Assembly: GCF_030867095.1 (NCBI RefSeq) | Contig: NC_081833.1 | Coordinates: forward strand, 71,925,395 to 71,989,394 | DNA from: Alligator mississippiensis | Lineage: Eukaryota > Chordata > Crocodylia > Alligatoridae | Direction: 5' to 3' | Length of the DNA: 64,000 bases | Position numbers and translations under genes: made by a program | The notes under the pieces: generated by a model | What the model saw: only the letters and a program-made list of their open reading frames with translations | What the model was told of the DNA's origin: nothing | Databases searched by the model: none | Shown here: positions 46,709 to 58,709 of the stretch, piece after piece | Layout of the letters: every line of letters begins with the position of its first letter | Position numbering within the stretch: the stretch's first letter is position 1

Positions 46709-48109
46709 TACTGTCTTCAAGAGGGTTTTCCCCTTCCCTTTCTTAAGGTTTTATATTCTTTTTTTAAATAAATGTGCACAGCCAAATCTCAAACCGCTGA
46801 TATCTTCTTCTGAGAGAAAATGATCTACCTTTACAGGATGAACAGTACCTAGTATACCTTTTCTTTCTGACTCCCATGATGCTGTGAAGTTCAAAAGTTA
46901 CTCATCAGGGGACTGGTCCAATATACCCACTGTTTTAAGTGTTTAACTGTCTCTTAACGTCTAGCATAATACTATTAAGTCAAGTTTAAATACAAAAGAT
47001 GCCTTGATTTAAAAAAAATCCTTACATTCAAATCCCAAAGTTTTCGTGGAGCTTAACATGTTTACTGTTTTTAGACAAAAGCTTTAATCAAAAATAAAAG
47101 TTACATTCCTGTATTTTAACTTGTGCTTAATTAGCAGAACTCTTATTAGTCATTTCCTCCCTTACTAACCTTTGGTAGAACACACTTTGTGGATAATCAG
47201 CTATAATGTTACACCAGTAGGCGATGCTATCATCTTCTTCGGGTTAAATTAGATGTGAACGCTTTCACTTTCTTTGATGGTGAGAAAGATATTGTCCAAT
47301 ATGTTCTACTTGTAATTCTGGAAGTTAGGAACTACTTCTGTATTCTAAGACTGGACATAACATCTGATTTTGGACAATTCATATTCTTATTATATTACTG
47401 TAGCACCTAACTTACCTTTTCTTCTTTTCATAAAACTATTTTATAGTTTTCTATTACAATATATAGAAATTGTAATAGAATTTATTATACAATAATAAAT
47501 ACAATATATACTGTAGTTGAGTGCTGTGGGAATCAATGTTTGCAAAATCTTTGGTGATGAAAAGGTGTTGGGTCCGTGTTGCTGAATACAGAGCATAAGC
47601 ACCTTGCAAATGAGGTTTTGTAGAGGGAAGATAAAGGACGTTCCATATTTGGTGCCTGATAAATTTAATTGATTTTGTTTGGGGAGAGAAAAGGATGGGT
47701 GGGGAGGAAAGTTAAGTAGTTGAAATGAAAAGTTAAGATATGCTTATGCTTTTTAAAAAAAGTTGAAATAATATAAAGCAAAGAGTAGCACTTAGTGAAA
47801 GAATAATTCCTTTTAATTTCAGAATTTCAGTCAGTGTAATGCTGCGGCTTAATGTAATACATTTTTTAAATGTTCCCTTTCTTCTTCACATGGTACATAA
47901 AAAACCTTCAGCAATAGTGGAATGTAATCCTAGCTGTTCCTGGTCTGAGGAATTGTCTTTCTGGGAATTAAAAATACTTCTAGTCCTGCTACAGGTAATA
48001 ATAAGGTGAACAAAAACTCTTTCACTCAGCCCCTAGAAACATATTTATCTTGTGAACAGCTCCCAGAAGATGCCTGTGGAAAGTTTACCTCTCCTCTTAC
48101 GAATTACAG

Positions 48110-48225
48110 GTGGAAGGAGAGGAAATACGAAGATGGTATCAAATGGAAGTTTCTGGAACATCGAGGTCCACTGTTTGCCCCAGCGTACGACCCACTGCCT
48201 GATGATGTGAAGTTTTATTATAATG
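48110..48225 (+). CDS. TOP1MT: TOP1MT exon, start of the topoisomerase IB core
   Basis: The exon encodes, after one base completing Arg, WKERKYEDGIKWKFLEHRGP then LFAPAYDPLPDDVKFYYN plus one base. It is nearly the whole of a family hallmark: human TOP1 has WEEERYPEGIKWKFLEHKGP and TOP1MT has WEKEKHEDGVKWRQLEHKGP. The EDG triplet sides with TOP1MT, while IKWKFLEH sides with TOP1. This segment opens the core domain cap that clamps the DNA duplex. The acceptor is CGAATTACAG|G; the donor AATG|GTAATT is acceptable. The exon is 116 nt and joins 53925 in phase. The type IB active-site residues lie in later exons outside the window. Confidence 0.95.
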
Positions 48226-51200
48226 GTAATTGCCTACTTGACAAGAATATTGATCAGAAGGTCCTAATGTCTTGTGTAATGAGCTCATGTGCACTAATTG
48301 TTTCACTATAGATTTTATTTTGGTATTAGCCGCACTGGAAACACGTTGGGTAGCTCACATAATTGATCTGTTGAGAGAGAGAGAACTGAACATTGCATTC
48401 ATGACCAATTAAATTAAGTAATAATACCATATGAAAAGCAAAGACGACACAAGTTGTTCCTGCCAGGAAAATGGTTTTCTTTTCTAAAGTTACCATTATT
48501 AAAAGAACCATGAATTACAGTGGATGTAGGGAAATTTATCATCTGAATATAGTTCTTGGAACAAAATTTCTATTTCCCTCCCCCTTGAAAATGAAGTATT
48601 GATAAGCCCTGGCACATGTTTTCCTGACTATTTGTATGCTGTTCTGTATGCACATGACTGTATAGTTCAAATATGGGGATACTCAAGGCTATTTGAGTCA
48701 TTAAAAATTCCTGTAGTTGTTGAAGAGCTTTGGATTGGCCCATGTGGCGCTTGGGGAAAGCACGTGTGTATGCTTCAATTTCTTGCCTTCATCAGTTAGT
48801 CTCATTTATACTAGTGCTAAATTTGTCCCCATGTAGCTGGATAAATAGGAGAAACCATACAGTTTAAATTAAAATGCTGAAGCTCTGTGACGATAAGATT
48901 CTCAATACATATTGGAGCATTTTTTATTTGGCTTTTGAGATATAAAATCTTCGCTTGTTTATGGAGCCATTTTGTTATACAGCCATTTCCAATTTGCAGA
49001 TTTATTTTTTTTACATTGAACTACCGTTAAATATTTCTTTGATCAGGTAGCATAATTGCATATCCAACAAGTTTTACATGGATTTAGCAACTGATTTAAA
49101 GTTAAACAAGAAAAGATGTGTGTGGGGAAGAGGAAATTAAAATTTTATTGGGTTCAACAGTGTCAGTACTGATATATTTTCCACTCTATCTTTCAACCTG
49201 AATTAGACAAATGCAGATATTCATGACTAATCTTAGTATTTTATAACTTACTTGCAAAATGTACATAGGCACAGATGCTCAGCGGATTTGGAAAAAGTTG
49301 ACCCGGGGTGTCAACAACATAAATTGCAACAAGGTCAGATCTCCCGTCCATAATTCATATAATTGAATGTCTCATAAAATGTGAAAATTAATACACTAGA
49401 ACTGGCAGAGGGGAGGGGACCTTCTTCAGCTTTTGAAAAAGCAATAAAATGTTACAGTATTTCTCCACTACAGGAGCAATAAGCAAAACCTTTCCGGCCA
49501 ATAATCTGACTTAATTTGAAGAACATTCAATTTGCTTAACAGTGAAACCATTAATATGTATGTATAGTTCACATTACTTATGACTGGGTGTCAAGCTGGA
49601 TAAATAATGGGATGCTTGTTCTGAGCTTTTTCAGTAAAATAATCTCACTGAGGCTCCTTTTTCCTTATCTGGATACCATTGACAGTAAATAAGTAGTTGG
49701 TACTAAAAGTACAACGCTGTAGTAGGAAGCGAGTTTTGGAACCGTCGGCCTTTGTTTTCCTTTGGCCGTTTCCAGAGCAACATCTGGGCTGCTGGGTTTT
49801 GTTAAGACAGCTTCATTTAGGAAGGATGCAGGGGCAGAATAGCTAATGTATTCGTGTCCCCTCAAATCCGGGGGCATGAATTTGAGTCTTGCTCTGGACT
49901 TGTCCCAAGGTCGTTCCTAGGTATAAATTGGTACTTGGTTATTTGGTCTGGGGATGGAGAGGCAGGAAGATGTAGTATCACTTTATTCCCTTCCCAAATA
50001 GAAATCGATCCTGGTGGTTTATATGGTGTGGGCAGACCTCTGACCTTATTTTTTTTTCATTATTGCATTCAGTTGTCTGCACCTAATGCGTCATAAACGT
50101 CTTCAGTAACGAGGACTCTTTTCTGTATCTAAACAATCCCCCTCGACACGATCACTGTAAAACAAGCTTTTTGTGAAGATTGCTCTAGAAGCCTATTACA
50201 TGATGGCTTTATGACCAGATTGGGCTGCTTTTATCCATATACTATAACATTCACCTTTAGTTAAAGGGACCCAGCTCCTCGATTATACTAGTAACTCTCA
50301 AGGGTTCAGATGGATTTCTCTGGATTTGTGCCCGTTTCATTGAGGTCAAAATGAGGACTACTGCTATTCCCTGAGCAGCACTACTTCTGACTGTAAGCAC
50401 ATCCATTGCTACGTGATGAAATAAATGACTCTTCTCTGTATCTATTACAGCCTGTTGCAATGAGACAGCAATCCTTCAAATGCCTGCTTCTGGAAATGAC
50501 ATTGTATTCATGTTCTGAAGTTATCTACCCATGAGTGGGGTTGGTAGCACTATTTGGTAATGAAGCAGAAGTTCTGTATTCAAAGTTTTATTTTTAGTTT
50601 GCATAGTGTTTGATGCAACAAAGCATGAGTCCTACTGTAGTCAACAGAACTTAAATATGTGTGTGTCTGCGGTAGTGTTCCTAAAATACACTGTTATACA
50701 CCCTCTTATTTTAAGATGTGCATTAGAAAATTTGTCCGGAGAAACTTTCTTTTCCGAACAAACCTCCTCCCATTATTTGAAATTATTAACATTTCAAAGT
50801 AGAAATGGGGTTCCCATGCAAGTGAAAAGGGATTATGTACATTGCGTTGCTCTCTTAAGATTGAACGGACTGTCATGTAGCTTTGGAGCCCCGGACAAAG
50901 GTTGAAAATCAAGTGACAAGTGTGTAAGTGATGCATTAAAGTAGTGTGTCATAAAATCTATGATAGGTTTAAAATGGATCTATGTTTAAAAAAAAAAAGA
51001 TGAAAGGCTAATTGACAAAATGGCATTACTGTAATAGCTGTCATAGTATAGCTGAATAAGGAAAAGCCATTGAAGTGATTCTATAGTTTCAGCAGAAAAT
51101 ATTTCAAACTTAACATACTGATTAAACAGCATTCACTTGTTATAACTTCCGAGTTTCAGGATTAAGAAGTAAAAATCAAGTGCTGCTAATGACTTTTAGA

Positions 51201-51327
51201 ACCGACTTCCAGATAGAAGGTTTGAAGCTAATCGTAATGGAAGAGTCCTCTCAGAAGTACTGACATTGAAATAAATCTCCTAATACGCAAGCAGCATGAG
51301 ACGTACTGTCATATTCCTTTCACTAGA

Positions 51328-51521
51328 CAGGCAACTCCCACCTGGCGCTATTTCACTATGACGCTCGTTTTACATTGATACCCAATTCCACTTAGTGCTT
51401 AGCGAGTTTCGTTATAATGCTCACAGACATCGTGATGGGAAAATTGGTTTAGCGTAATACTGTTCTATTTAACCCTTGTTTTTTTGGGAACCAATTAAGA
51501 GTGCTAAGCGGGGGTTACCTG
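51328..51521. mobile_element. Tigger/mariner-like MITE
   Basis: CAGGCAACTCCCACCTGGC on the left and GCTAAGCGGGGGTTACCTG on the right are imperfect inverted repeats, with TA following the right end. The termini resemble the element at 17271-17496. It is 194 bp with no coding capacity. Confidence 0.7.
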
Positions 51522-52022
51522 TATACCAGGTAACCTTCCAAAACCTCCCAGGTAAGCTCCCAAATTCACATCCACCTTCCTTATACCCCCTCCATACCAA
51601 ACACATGCTCATCAAGTTACACCACGTATCCAGCAGTTTTGTCCCTGTGAAACCTTACAGGAAATATCGCAAGCAGAACCTGTGTCTTCCCCTCTACAGC
51701 TACTTATTTATGGTTCATACCCTGCTTGTGGTGTTACTGATTTAAAGTTATCACTATCTTTTTTTTAGTTTTTGTTTGCCATCATCTAGATGTCCATGCA
51801 CCAGTCATTACTATAATTAGCATTGACAGCAATTCAAAAAATTTTTGAAGAGATGTTTACATTTCAGATCAGTCTGTTAACTAGAGCTGGGCATAAAATG
51901 GTATTCTCATGCTACTGAAAATGGTTGAGATTTCAAATGTTTTCCTATCCTGCATTAGAATAAAATCAAGATTTTTTATTTATTTATTTATTTTTTTAAG
52001 GTAGGTCTGCTACTGAATAGCC

Positions 52023-52209
52023 CAGGGGCAGGCAATTATTTTGGGCAAAGGACCGCTTACTGCGTTTCAGCAAGCCATCAAGGGCTGCATGACAGGCAGC
52101 CCAGGGCAGATTAATATTAATTTTCTAAATGTTTTAGGGGCCCCGCGGGCCGGATAGAATGGCCTGGTGGGCCGCATCTGGCCCCCGGGCCACACTTTGC
52201 CCATCCCTG
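52023..52209. mobile_element. hAT-type MITE with perfect 8-bp target duplication
   Basis: GAATAGCC occurs at 52015-52022 and 52210-52217. The element starts CAGGGGCAGGCAATTATTTT and ends CACACTTTGCCCATCCCTG. It is 187 bp with GGGCCGCATCTGGCCCCCGGGCC-type GC-rich sequence near the right end. Confidence 0.92.
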
Positions 52210-52352
52210 GAATAGCCAGTAGCCCAGAGATCAGGGCATTACTTGGTGGGTAAAAAGCCATGCATCAAGCCTCTGTTTTAATGAACATTTAGTTATTTAT
52301 GCGAAGTTAACACACCCAAGAGGAAAAAAAGAGAGACACCCATCGCAGAAAA

Positions 52353-52475
52353 CCCAATAGCACTGAGGTTAGGGCACTTACTTAAATGGGAGACTGAAAT
52401 CCAGGTCTCTAGTCTAAATTAGGTAGAGAAAGTCTCCCCTATCCCAAGCAACTGTGTTAACCACTGGGTTGCTGG
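52353..52475 (+). repeat. tRNA-like SINE/foldback repeat
   Basis: GAGGTTAGGGCACTTAC...GGGAGACTGAAATCCAGGTCT...GTGTTAACCACTGGGTTG has a tRNA-like GTTAGGGCACTNAC start and a complementary GTTAACCACTGGG end, as in the common sauropsid repeat of this form. It is too diverged to be a functional tRNA gene. Confidence 0.5.
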
Positions 52476-53924
52476 GTATTTTGAAATGGAGCATTTCTTG
52501 TTTTGACAGGAAATTGCATCCTGGATCTCTCTCCCGCTGAGTTTCATGGAAACTGTTATGCTTTTTTTCTACACAAAGAAATTAATTGTTGATGGACTGA
52601 CACTTTCCAAGGAAAAAGTGTTGCATCAGAGACTTCCCCAGCAGCTGCACCATTAGCTCTAGCTGTATTTAATGAGGCCAATTTGAGGGAAGCACAGGGG
52701 AAAGTTTCACTGCTTCTCATAGCACTATATCTATTCTGTGTATGAACAGACATCTTGTCTCTAGGGTGGTCAAATCTGCACCTCTTGCATTCCCTAAATT
52801 CACGTGAGTTTTAAGAAATGGTCATTTCATTTACAGTGTCACCCATGCAAGAGTCCATTCAATCCTGGAGCTGGAAAACACATGAATTACAGAGAATAAA
52901 TCTCTCCATGCATCTCAAGATTGCTATATAATAAAATTGCTCTGAGGAATTGAATTGAATTTGAATCCACCTTCACATTTGGATAAATCCTCCCTTTATG
53001 CTGAGAAGATACGTTAGCAGTTTGGTCGTAGGGGTAAAACAAAACAAAAAACAACCGAAACCCCCCGAACCTCCCAAATCCAGTCCAGACACTACCCGCT
53101 ATCCACTCTGCATGTGAGTTGCTTGCTGAATCATTTGAAGAAACAATCAATCTGAGAAATCTTACCCAATCATCCTTTTACAGAAAGCAACTCCCAAAGG
53201 TTGTGGTTTTTTTTAACGTTTTCCCCCCCCTGATTTTTAAAACAACAATATAGATGGTGTTAGCTCTATATGGCAAATTGTAGCAGAGTGGTCTGCCAAT
53301 GTGTGAGACAGTCGTCCAAGCCGCTGCACGCTTCATGTGTAATTGGACTAACATGTGAGAAGGGTAAAGCAAAGTGTCAGCATCACAGACGTCTGAAGAG
53401 AGTGTTGCTGTCTTGAGGGATTTGAAGTAAATAGTTTGTTTCAGTTCTGAGTGTCCTCTATTGGCTTTTGACTTCTAGGTTGATTGGAAGGGCTGGTGGT
53501 GTATTGCAAACATGGGGGACACCTAGCAAACGCTAATAATCTACAATTCTGCTCTTATACAAACCATTCGCGTTGGGTCAGACTCAACTCCACTCTTCAA
53601 CTCAACTCCTTTTGCTTGTGCATCCTCTGCTCCCAACTTGGGCTTACTTCACAGATTACTTGTGTCCAAAGGCATTTGAGCACTGAAGTTCCAGGAAGAA
53701 ACAAATAAATCACTACTTAAGGGTATTAACATTGTAAAAAATGGGACGTGAGCTTGAATAGCCCAGGTTGGGGTCCAATGCAAACAGAAATTCAGAAGTG
53801 ATCAGTGCTCGGGTTTTCGCTCGTGCTCCTCTCTACCAAATATACATTAGTATCCTTGACCTACATGAAGCTGCAATTGAACGTCACTTTTTACAGCAAC
53901 TGAAGTTTTTGCGGATTCTTTCAG

Positions 53925-54046
53925 GAAAGCCCAATAAGTTGAGCTTGGCAGCGGAGGAGGTGGCTGGCTTTTTTGCGAAAATGCTGGACCATGAGTACAC
54001 AACGAAGAAGACTTCCTGTGAAAACTTCTTTGCTGACTGGCAGAAG
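53925..54046 (+). CDS. TOP1MT: TOP1MT exon, topoisomerase IB core
   Basis: After the split Gly codon the exon encodes KPNKLSLAAEEVAGFFAKML then DHEYTTKKTSCENFFADWQK, ending in phase 0 before GTAAAA. The start LSLAAEEV matches human TOP1MT LSVAAEEV better than TOP1 LSPKAEEV, the best evidence for the paralogue; FFAKMLDHEYTTK is common to both. The exon end after DWxK also coincides with the human TOP1 boundary. Residues KTSCENFFADWQ replace the very conserved E(I/V)FRKNFF(K/N)DWR, an unusual drift in an otherwise constrained helix of the core. The acceptor GATTCTTTCAG|G is good and the donor AAG|GTAAAA acceptable. The next exon (EMxxEE...) was not found before 64000. Confidence 0.95.
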
Positions 54047-54711
54047 GTAAAAATTGACTTTCCTTGTGTTTTTACCATGCACGGATGCCTAGGAATAGGC
54101 AAGTCAAGCTGCCTGAAGTCAGCTCTGAATTGAGCTAGGAGGTATTGGCTTTTGTCTAGCATCAAGGCTAAGTGTTGGCGCTTTTATTTGTCTAGACAAA
54201 CCCTAAATGCGTGGCCCCATGCAGCTCTGCATAGCACAGAGGAGTCATGGTGGGGTTATAATACTCAGAGGAGAAGAGAACAGCCATTTCCTTCCGTTTT
54301 CTCCTTTTTCTTTGGGTCTAGAAACTGCCTTCAAGCAAGCTAATTTTTCCCCCCTTTTAATTCAAGGATTTTGGCCTTCAGCTCTAATGCTCTGGCACCT
54401 TGCTGTCAGATCCACCAATTGACATTCTTCACAGAGAATTTCCCTAAAGTGTCTCCTTGTTCATACTGTTTTTTACCAGTAAACCGTTCCTTCTCTAGAA
54501 GGAGCCAGCACACCAGGAGTGCTGAGTGCCAGAGAGAGAGAAGATGTGGTAAGAGGACTATGGTGGGTCTGTGGATCTCGGGCATGTTGCAAAGATGATG
54601 CTGTACCTGCTGAGAGGGGGAACGGGATGTAATGCTATAATCTTTCAGTTCTGGAGATCCTTCTGCAAGCTGAATTTAGATCCATGGGAGCAGACGCCTA
54701 GATGTGTAAAC

Positions 54712-55010
54712 CAGTGGTTCTCAACCTTATTGGGCTCAAGGCACCCCTTGACAAGCTCAAGACACCCTTTGGAAAATGCCAGCTCTTAGTTTTCACTCAT
54801 TTTTTAGCTAGAAACACCACACAACTGTGAAGGATCACAATAGATCAGAATGCTTTAAACACTCTAGATTCCTATTTAAAATCTCTACGGTTGTCTTGTG
54901 AATCACGTTTGCACACCTAACAGTGCTGACGTTGCACAGCATCCTGCAGCATCCTTGGCAGGGTCTCAAGGAACCCTACAGGGCCGCGGCACCCTGGTTG
55001 AGAGTCGCTG
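54712..55010. mobile_element. hAT-type MITE with perfect 8-bp target duplication
   Basis: GTGTAAAC flanks both ends (54704-54711 and 55011-55018). Ends are CAGTGGTTCTCAACCTT and CACCCTGGTTGAGAGTCGCTG. The 299-bp element contains the TTTGCACACCTAACAGTGCTG block shared, in reverse, with the copy at 13804-14536. It is non-coding. Confidence 0.93.
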
Positions 55011-56300
55011 GTGTAAACTGTAGTAGGTCAGCCTCAGTTAATGAAGATATCCTGGTTTATTTCAGCGGGGAATCTGGCCTCGGTATTGATACCCAGCTCA
55101 GATAAATAGAGGCTTAGATTACAAAAGCGCCGAGTACCTTCTACACTGGCTTTGGTGTAAGCAGAGAGTGAGCAGTGTATATTTTAATAACTAACCCAAA
55201 TGAAATAACCCGATGTGTATGCTGCTTTCCACAGCTTTGCTTTTGCTATTTGTTTAAGTCACGGTATAGAATCTTTTGACTTCCGCAACGGTGTCGGCAT
55301 CCTCCGAGGAGCATCTGTTTTTGGGGAAATGGCTACTGTTATGTCAACACTACAGCTTGAGTCAATCTGTGTGAAATGTCACGCTTCATATGTTAGATTA
55401 TTTTAAGAGAATCCTTTTGGACTCGTGTTATGTTGTTATGCATTTGTATGTCAATATGCAGGTGGTATTGCTTCCCCTGGGGGAGTGCAGGCTGGCTTTT
55501 CAGATGGCACTTAGTGAGTGCAATCCCTTTGAGAGACTTTTCTGTCCTTCCCGGTTAGAAATTATGGTTGCGAGTGGGGAGGCCTGAATATATGAGGTGC
55601 TGGGAGTACTTCAAAGAAACCTGTATAGTAGGGAAACTGCCACATTTGCAGACACCTGAACTAACTCAGCAACTGTGGGGGAGGTAACATCTGAGTAATG
55701 ATTTTTTTTTTCTGGAGTTTTTGACTCCTAAGTAGGACTGTCTGGATAACTGATTGTTCAGCTTGGCAGCTGAAAAGGAATAACCAAAGAAAAACCATGT
55801 TTTGAGCTATCTGTGTACCTGTGGCTCCCTCTTCTCATTACATTTATGCTGCAATTAAGTTCATTAACTACCGTGCTGGGAGCCTCAGCTCGCCCTCACC
55901 CAGCAGGCTGGCCAGAGCTGCTAGATGTGGGGTTTTGACAATCAGCTCATTGTCAGCCCTGGGCAGACAGCCGCAGGTCCAGTTCAAGACCCAGGGATCA
56001 AGGGCAACATATCCCGGAGCTGCCTGGGCTGGAGCCGACAACCGTCAGCCCGGTCCCCAGACAGCCCTAGGTCTCAAACTGGACGTGAGACTGCCTGGCC
56101 AAGGCCAACACTCGGCTGATTCTCAGTTCTGTTAGTGGAGTCGGGCACCCAGCTTTTAACTTGCCCAGGGGAGCCTGGTATTATGACACATGATATGTTA
56201 GGAGGAGAGATTGGGATCTATCTGATCATGCATAGATCATACATCACAACATAGAGCCATTAAATGAATGTGTGAGAGACCACACACAGGCTGTTTAGAA

Positions 56301-56395
56301 TTATTGTGATATGTTCTGTGATATTATATTACAATATATGATATATACGAGATATGATATATATTGTGATATTATATATATAATCTCACAATAAT
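56301..56395. repeat. AT-rich cruciform-prone tract
   Basis: ATTATTGTGA near 56301 is matched by TCACAATAAT near 56384, enclosing ATATGATATATA/TATATTGTGATATTATATATA sequence that is itself largely self-complementary. Confidence 0.75.
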
Positions 56396-57949
56396 TTTAC
56401 ATAAAATAAGTATAAAATAAAATAAAAAATCTAAAACAAATGCCTATAGTTTGGGTTTGGGAAGAAAACGCTTTGGATTTAGGCATCTGAAATGCCTCGT
56501 AAGGTTTAAGATTCTTGAAGTCTATGGGAATATGTTTTAAGGTCTATCAGCCTAATGCTGCAGCTATCAATTAACTTACTCTCTATATATTTCCTTTCCG
56601 ATAACTAGCGGCTCCAGCCCTTGCTAGCTCTCATTTAGGCTTCTCTGCTTCGATATGCACGTAGCAGCGATGAATGCCGACGGCAACAGGACTAGCGCGG
56701 TGCTGCAGGTTTTCTCAAAGCTTGGCAGATACATTATTCCAGCAAATCCGTTTCTTCCGCTCAGACTGAATTGCCGTCCCACTTCTGAGCTGCTTTTCCA
56801 GCCCTTGGACTGAACATTTTTGCTGCAGCTTTTAGTAGTGGGGGAGAGTCCTGTAATTAATAGGAGAAGTTCAGTTTTCTTGCTGCTGGAGATATAAGAC
56901 ATTAAAGCAGACACCAGAATCTTAACAGAAGTTTAATGTTTCTCTTTGCATTTACATTTAAAGTAGATGAATCCACCTGGGTGTAAAAGAAGGGAGATCG
57001 TTTCTCAGGCTTTTTCCCGTGGACTCCTGTATGCAGTAATTGTTTTGGTTTTTTCCTGATAGCAGTAATTCTCATCAATAAATCATTGAATTTTTTAGCC
57101 CTGTCTGATGTGTTTTTAAATGCCATTTTATAACTTTCAGGGAACATTAACCCAAGTTAGTGAAATGCCCCGCAAATACAATAAAATCTCTAAGCTGAGG
57201 TTAAAAGTTTATTGAGATTTTATTTTTCTTTTCAGCAGCGTGTCAATTTTCTACTAAGCCCATGGCACCGAGAGCACTTGTGTCATAAACAAACATATGG
57301 AAGTGCTTTGATGTTCCTTCTCCTTATTTCTTTGCTAATAATATCTGCCTGATTGCATGGTTCCTGTTTTTAGATGATGTTTGTTATTATGGTCATGTTC
57401 TACCTGCTGTTTCCCCTTTTGGTGCTAACAGAAATTTGGGAATTAGTGCTCTGGATTTTGATTTTAGCATTGCCACTGATTGGCTGTAATGTTTGGGGAC
57501 CTTCTCCATTGCTTTGTGCCTCAATGTATCTCTTTGTGAAATGGGTATAAAATACAAGGCTTTTAGGGGTTGGTGGAGAGGGATATAGGTTTGCTGGTGG
57601 TCCTAATGAATCAGCACCAGCTGCCTTTAGTTTCTCTGGATGGAGCTTCCTTTTGCTTAAGGTATTTCCATTTCTGACTGCCTTTGCCTCCGCACTGATG
57701 GCAAATGTCATCTGGCCCACTGGGAAAATAATGCCTTTCACGATCCACTGGATGCCTGTGAATCGCTGATTCCACCCAGATGTTCTCCAGTTTTGTAGTC
57801 ACTTCACTATTGCAGTCACTTCTGAAGTACTGCCTCTGGTATAAAGGAGTCACCCTGAGGCTGGGAATTAAGAACTGGTACCTTTAAGGAAACCCCAATT
57901 CCCATTTCCACATCAGTAAGTCCTGTGCATAATCTCACCCATTAGGTAT

Positions 57950-58709
57950 TAGGGGTGTGCGAAACGGTACCTATTCGATTTGGATTCAGCCCAAATCAAG
58001 GACAGTGATTCAATTTGTTGATTCAGATCACTGTCCCTGATTCGATTCGGTCGAATCCGAATCTGAAGATTCGATGCCGATTCGGAGAATCAGCGATTTG
58101 GCCATAGACACAGATTTAAATGTTTTTTCTACATGCCTCAAGGTACCAGGTGCGGCTCATGAATGCTGTGACACTCGGGTGTATGGAGTGTCCCAGAGGA
58201 GCACAGGGCGCCCCCGTGTGCTCGGAGGTAAACCCAGAAGTGGACCAGAAGCATTTCCAGTCTATTTCCAGGTCCCCTGGGGTGGGGGGGGTGGGGAGTG
58301 CCAGGGCCCACCCCCCGCACCCCCCTGATTCGGTGACAGGTGCCTCCTAGGTCTGGGGGGGGGCACCTGGGGTCCCCCCGTGGCCGATCACTGAGCTGGG
58401 GGGATGTGGGACAGACCCCCCCCCGGGGCATGCTGCTGAGCATGCAGGAGGTCCCCCATGCTCCTATGGGATGCTCCATCCACCCCAGCATTGCAGCGTT
58501 CACAAGCCGTGTCTGGTATGTCGAGGTATGTAGAGAAAACATTTAAAGCTGTGTCGATGGCCGAACCACCGACTCTTTCTGAACATCTCCAAATCAATTC
58601 AGAGAGATTAAAGGGTCTCCTGATTCGATTTGGATTCGGAGATTTGGCCACTAAATCTGGCCGAATCTCCGCCAAATCAAATCAGGGACCAAAGCTTCAT
58701 ACAGCCCTA
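57950..58709. mobile_element. hAT foldback element with perfect 8-bp target duplication
   Basis: TTAGGTAT is present at 57942-57949 and 58710-58717. The element begins TAGGGGTGTGCGAA and ends TTCATACAGCCCTA. Both outer parts repeat GATTCGATTTGGATTCGG-type words in opposite orientation. Further in, CAGATTTAAATG...TACATGCCTCAAGGTACCAG is mirrored by a GGTATGT...AACATTTAAAGCTG segment. The whole 760 bp is thus close to one long inverted repeat around a GC-rich centre near 58330. Open frames on the two strands are mirror images and not genes. Confidence 0.92.

Larger units (their letters stand above)
25333..48109 (+). other. Large intron (~22.8 kb)
   Basis: From the CAG|GTACAA donor of the candidate microexon (or from 25070 if that is not used) to the TTACAG acceptor at 48109. 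It carries most of the transposable elements listed below. Segments without any recognised feature include 26661-28375, 28526-30069, 31681-35524, 35755-38726, 38989-40047, 40501-42067, 42128-43627, 45652-46313 and 46709-48000; no lysine-rich exon in the correct phases was found there. Confidence 0.65.
48226..53924 (+). other. Intron (5.7 kb)
   Basis: Bounded by AATG|GTAATT and TTTTGCGGATTCTTTCAG|G. It contains a Tigger-like MITE, a hAT MITE and a tRNA-like repeat. The stretches 48226-51327, 51522-52014 and 52476-53924 show no exon or repeat I recognise. Confidence 0.85.

Noticed and set aside
52353..52475. Functional tRNA gene
   Set aside because: Only SINE-like A/B-box resemblance; no cloverleaf could be drawn by eye.
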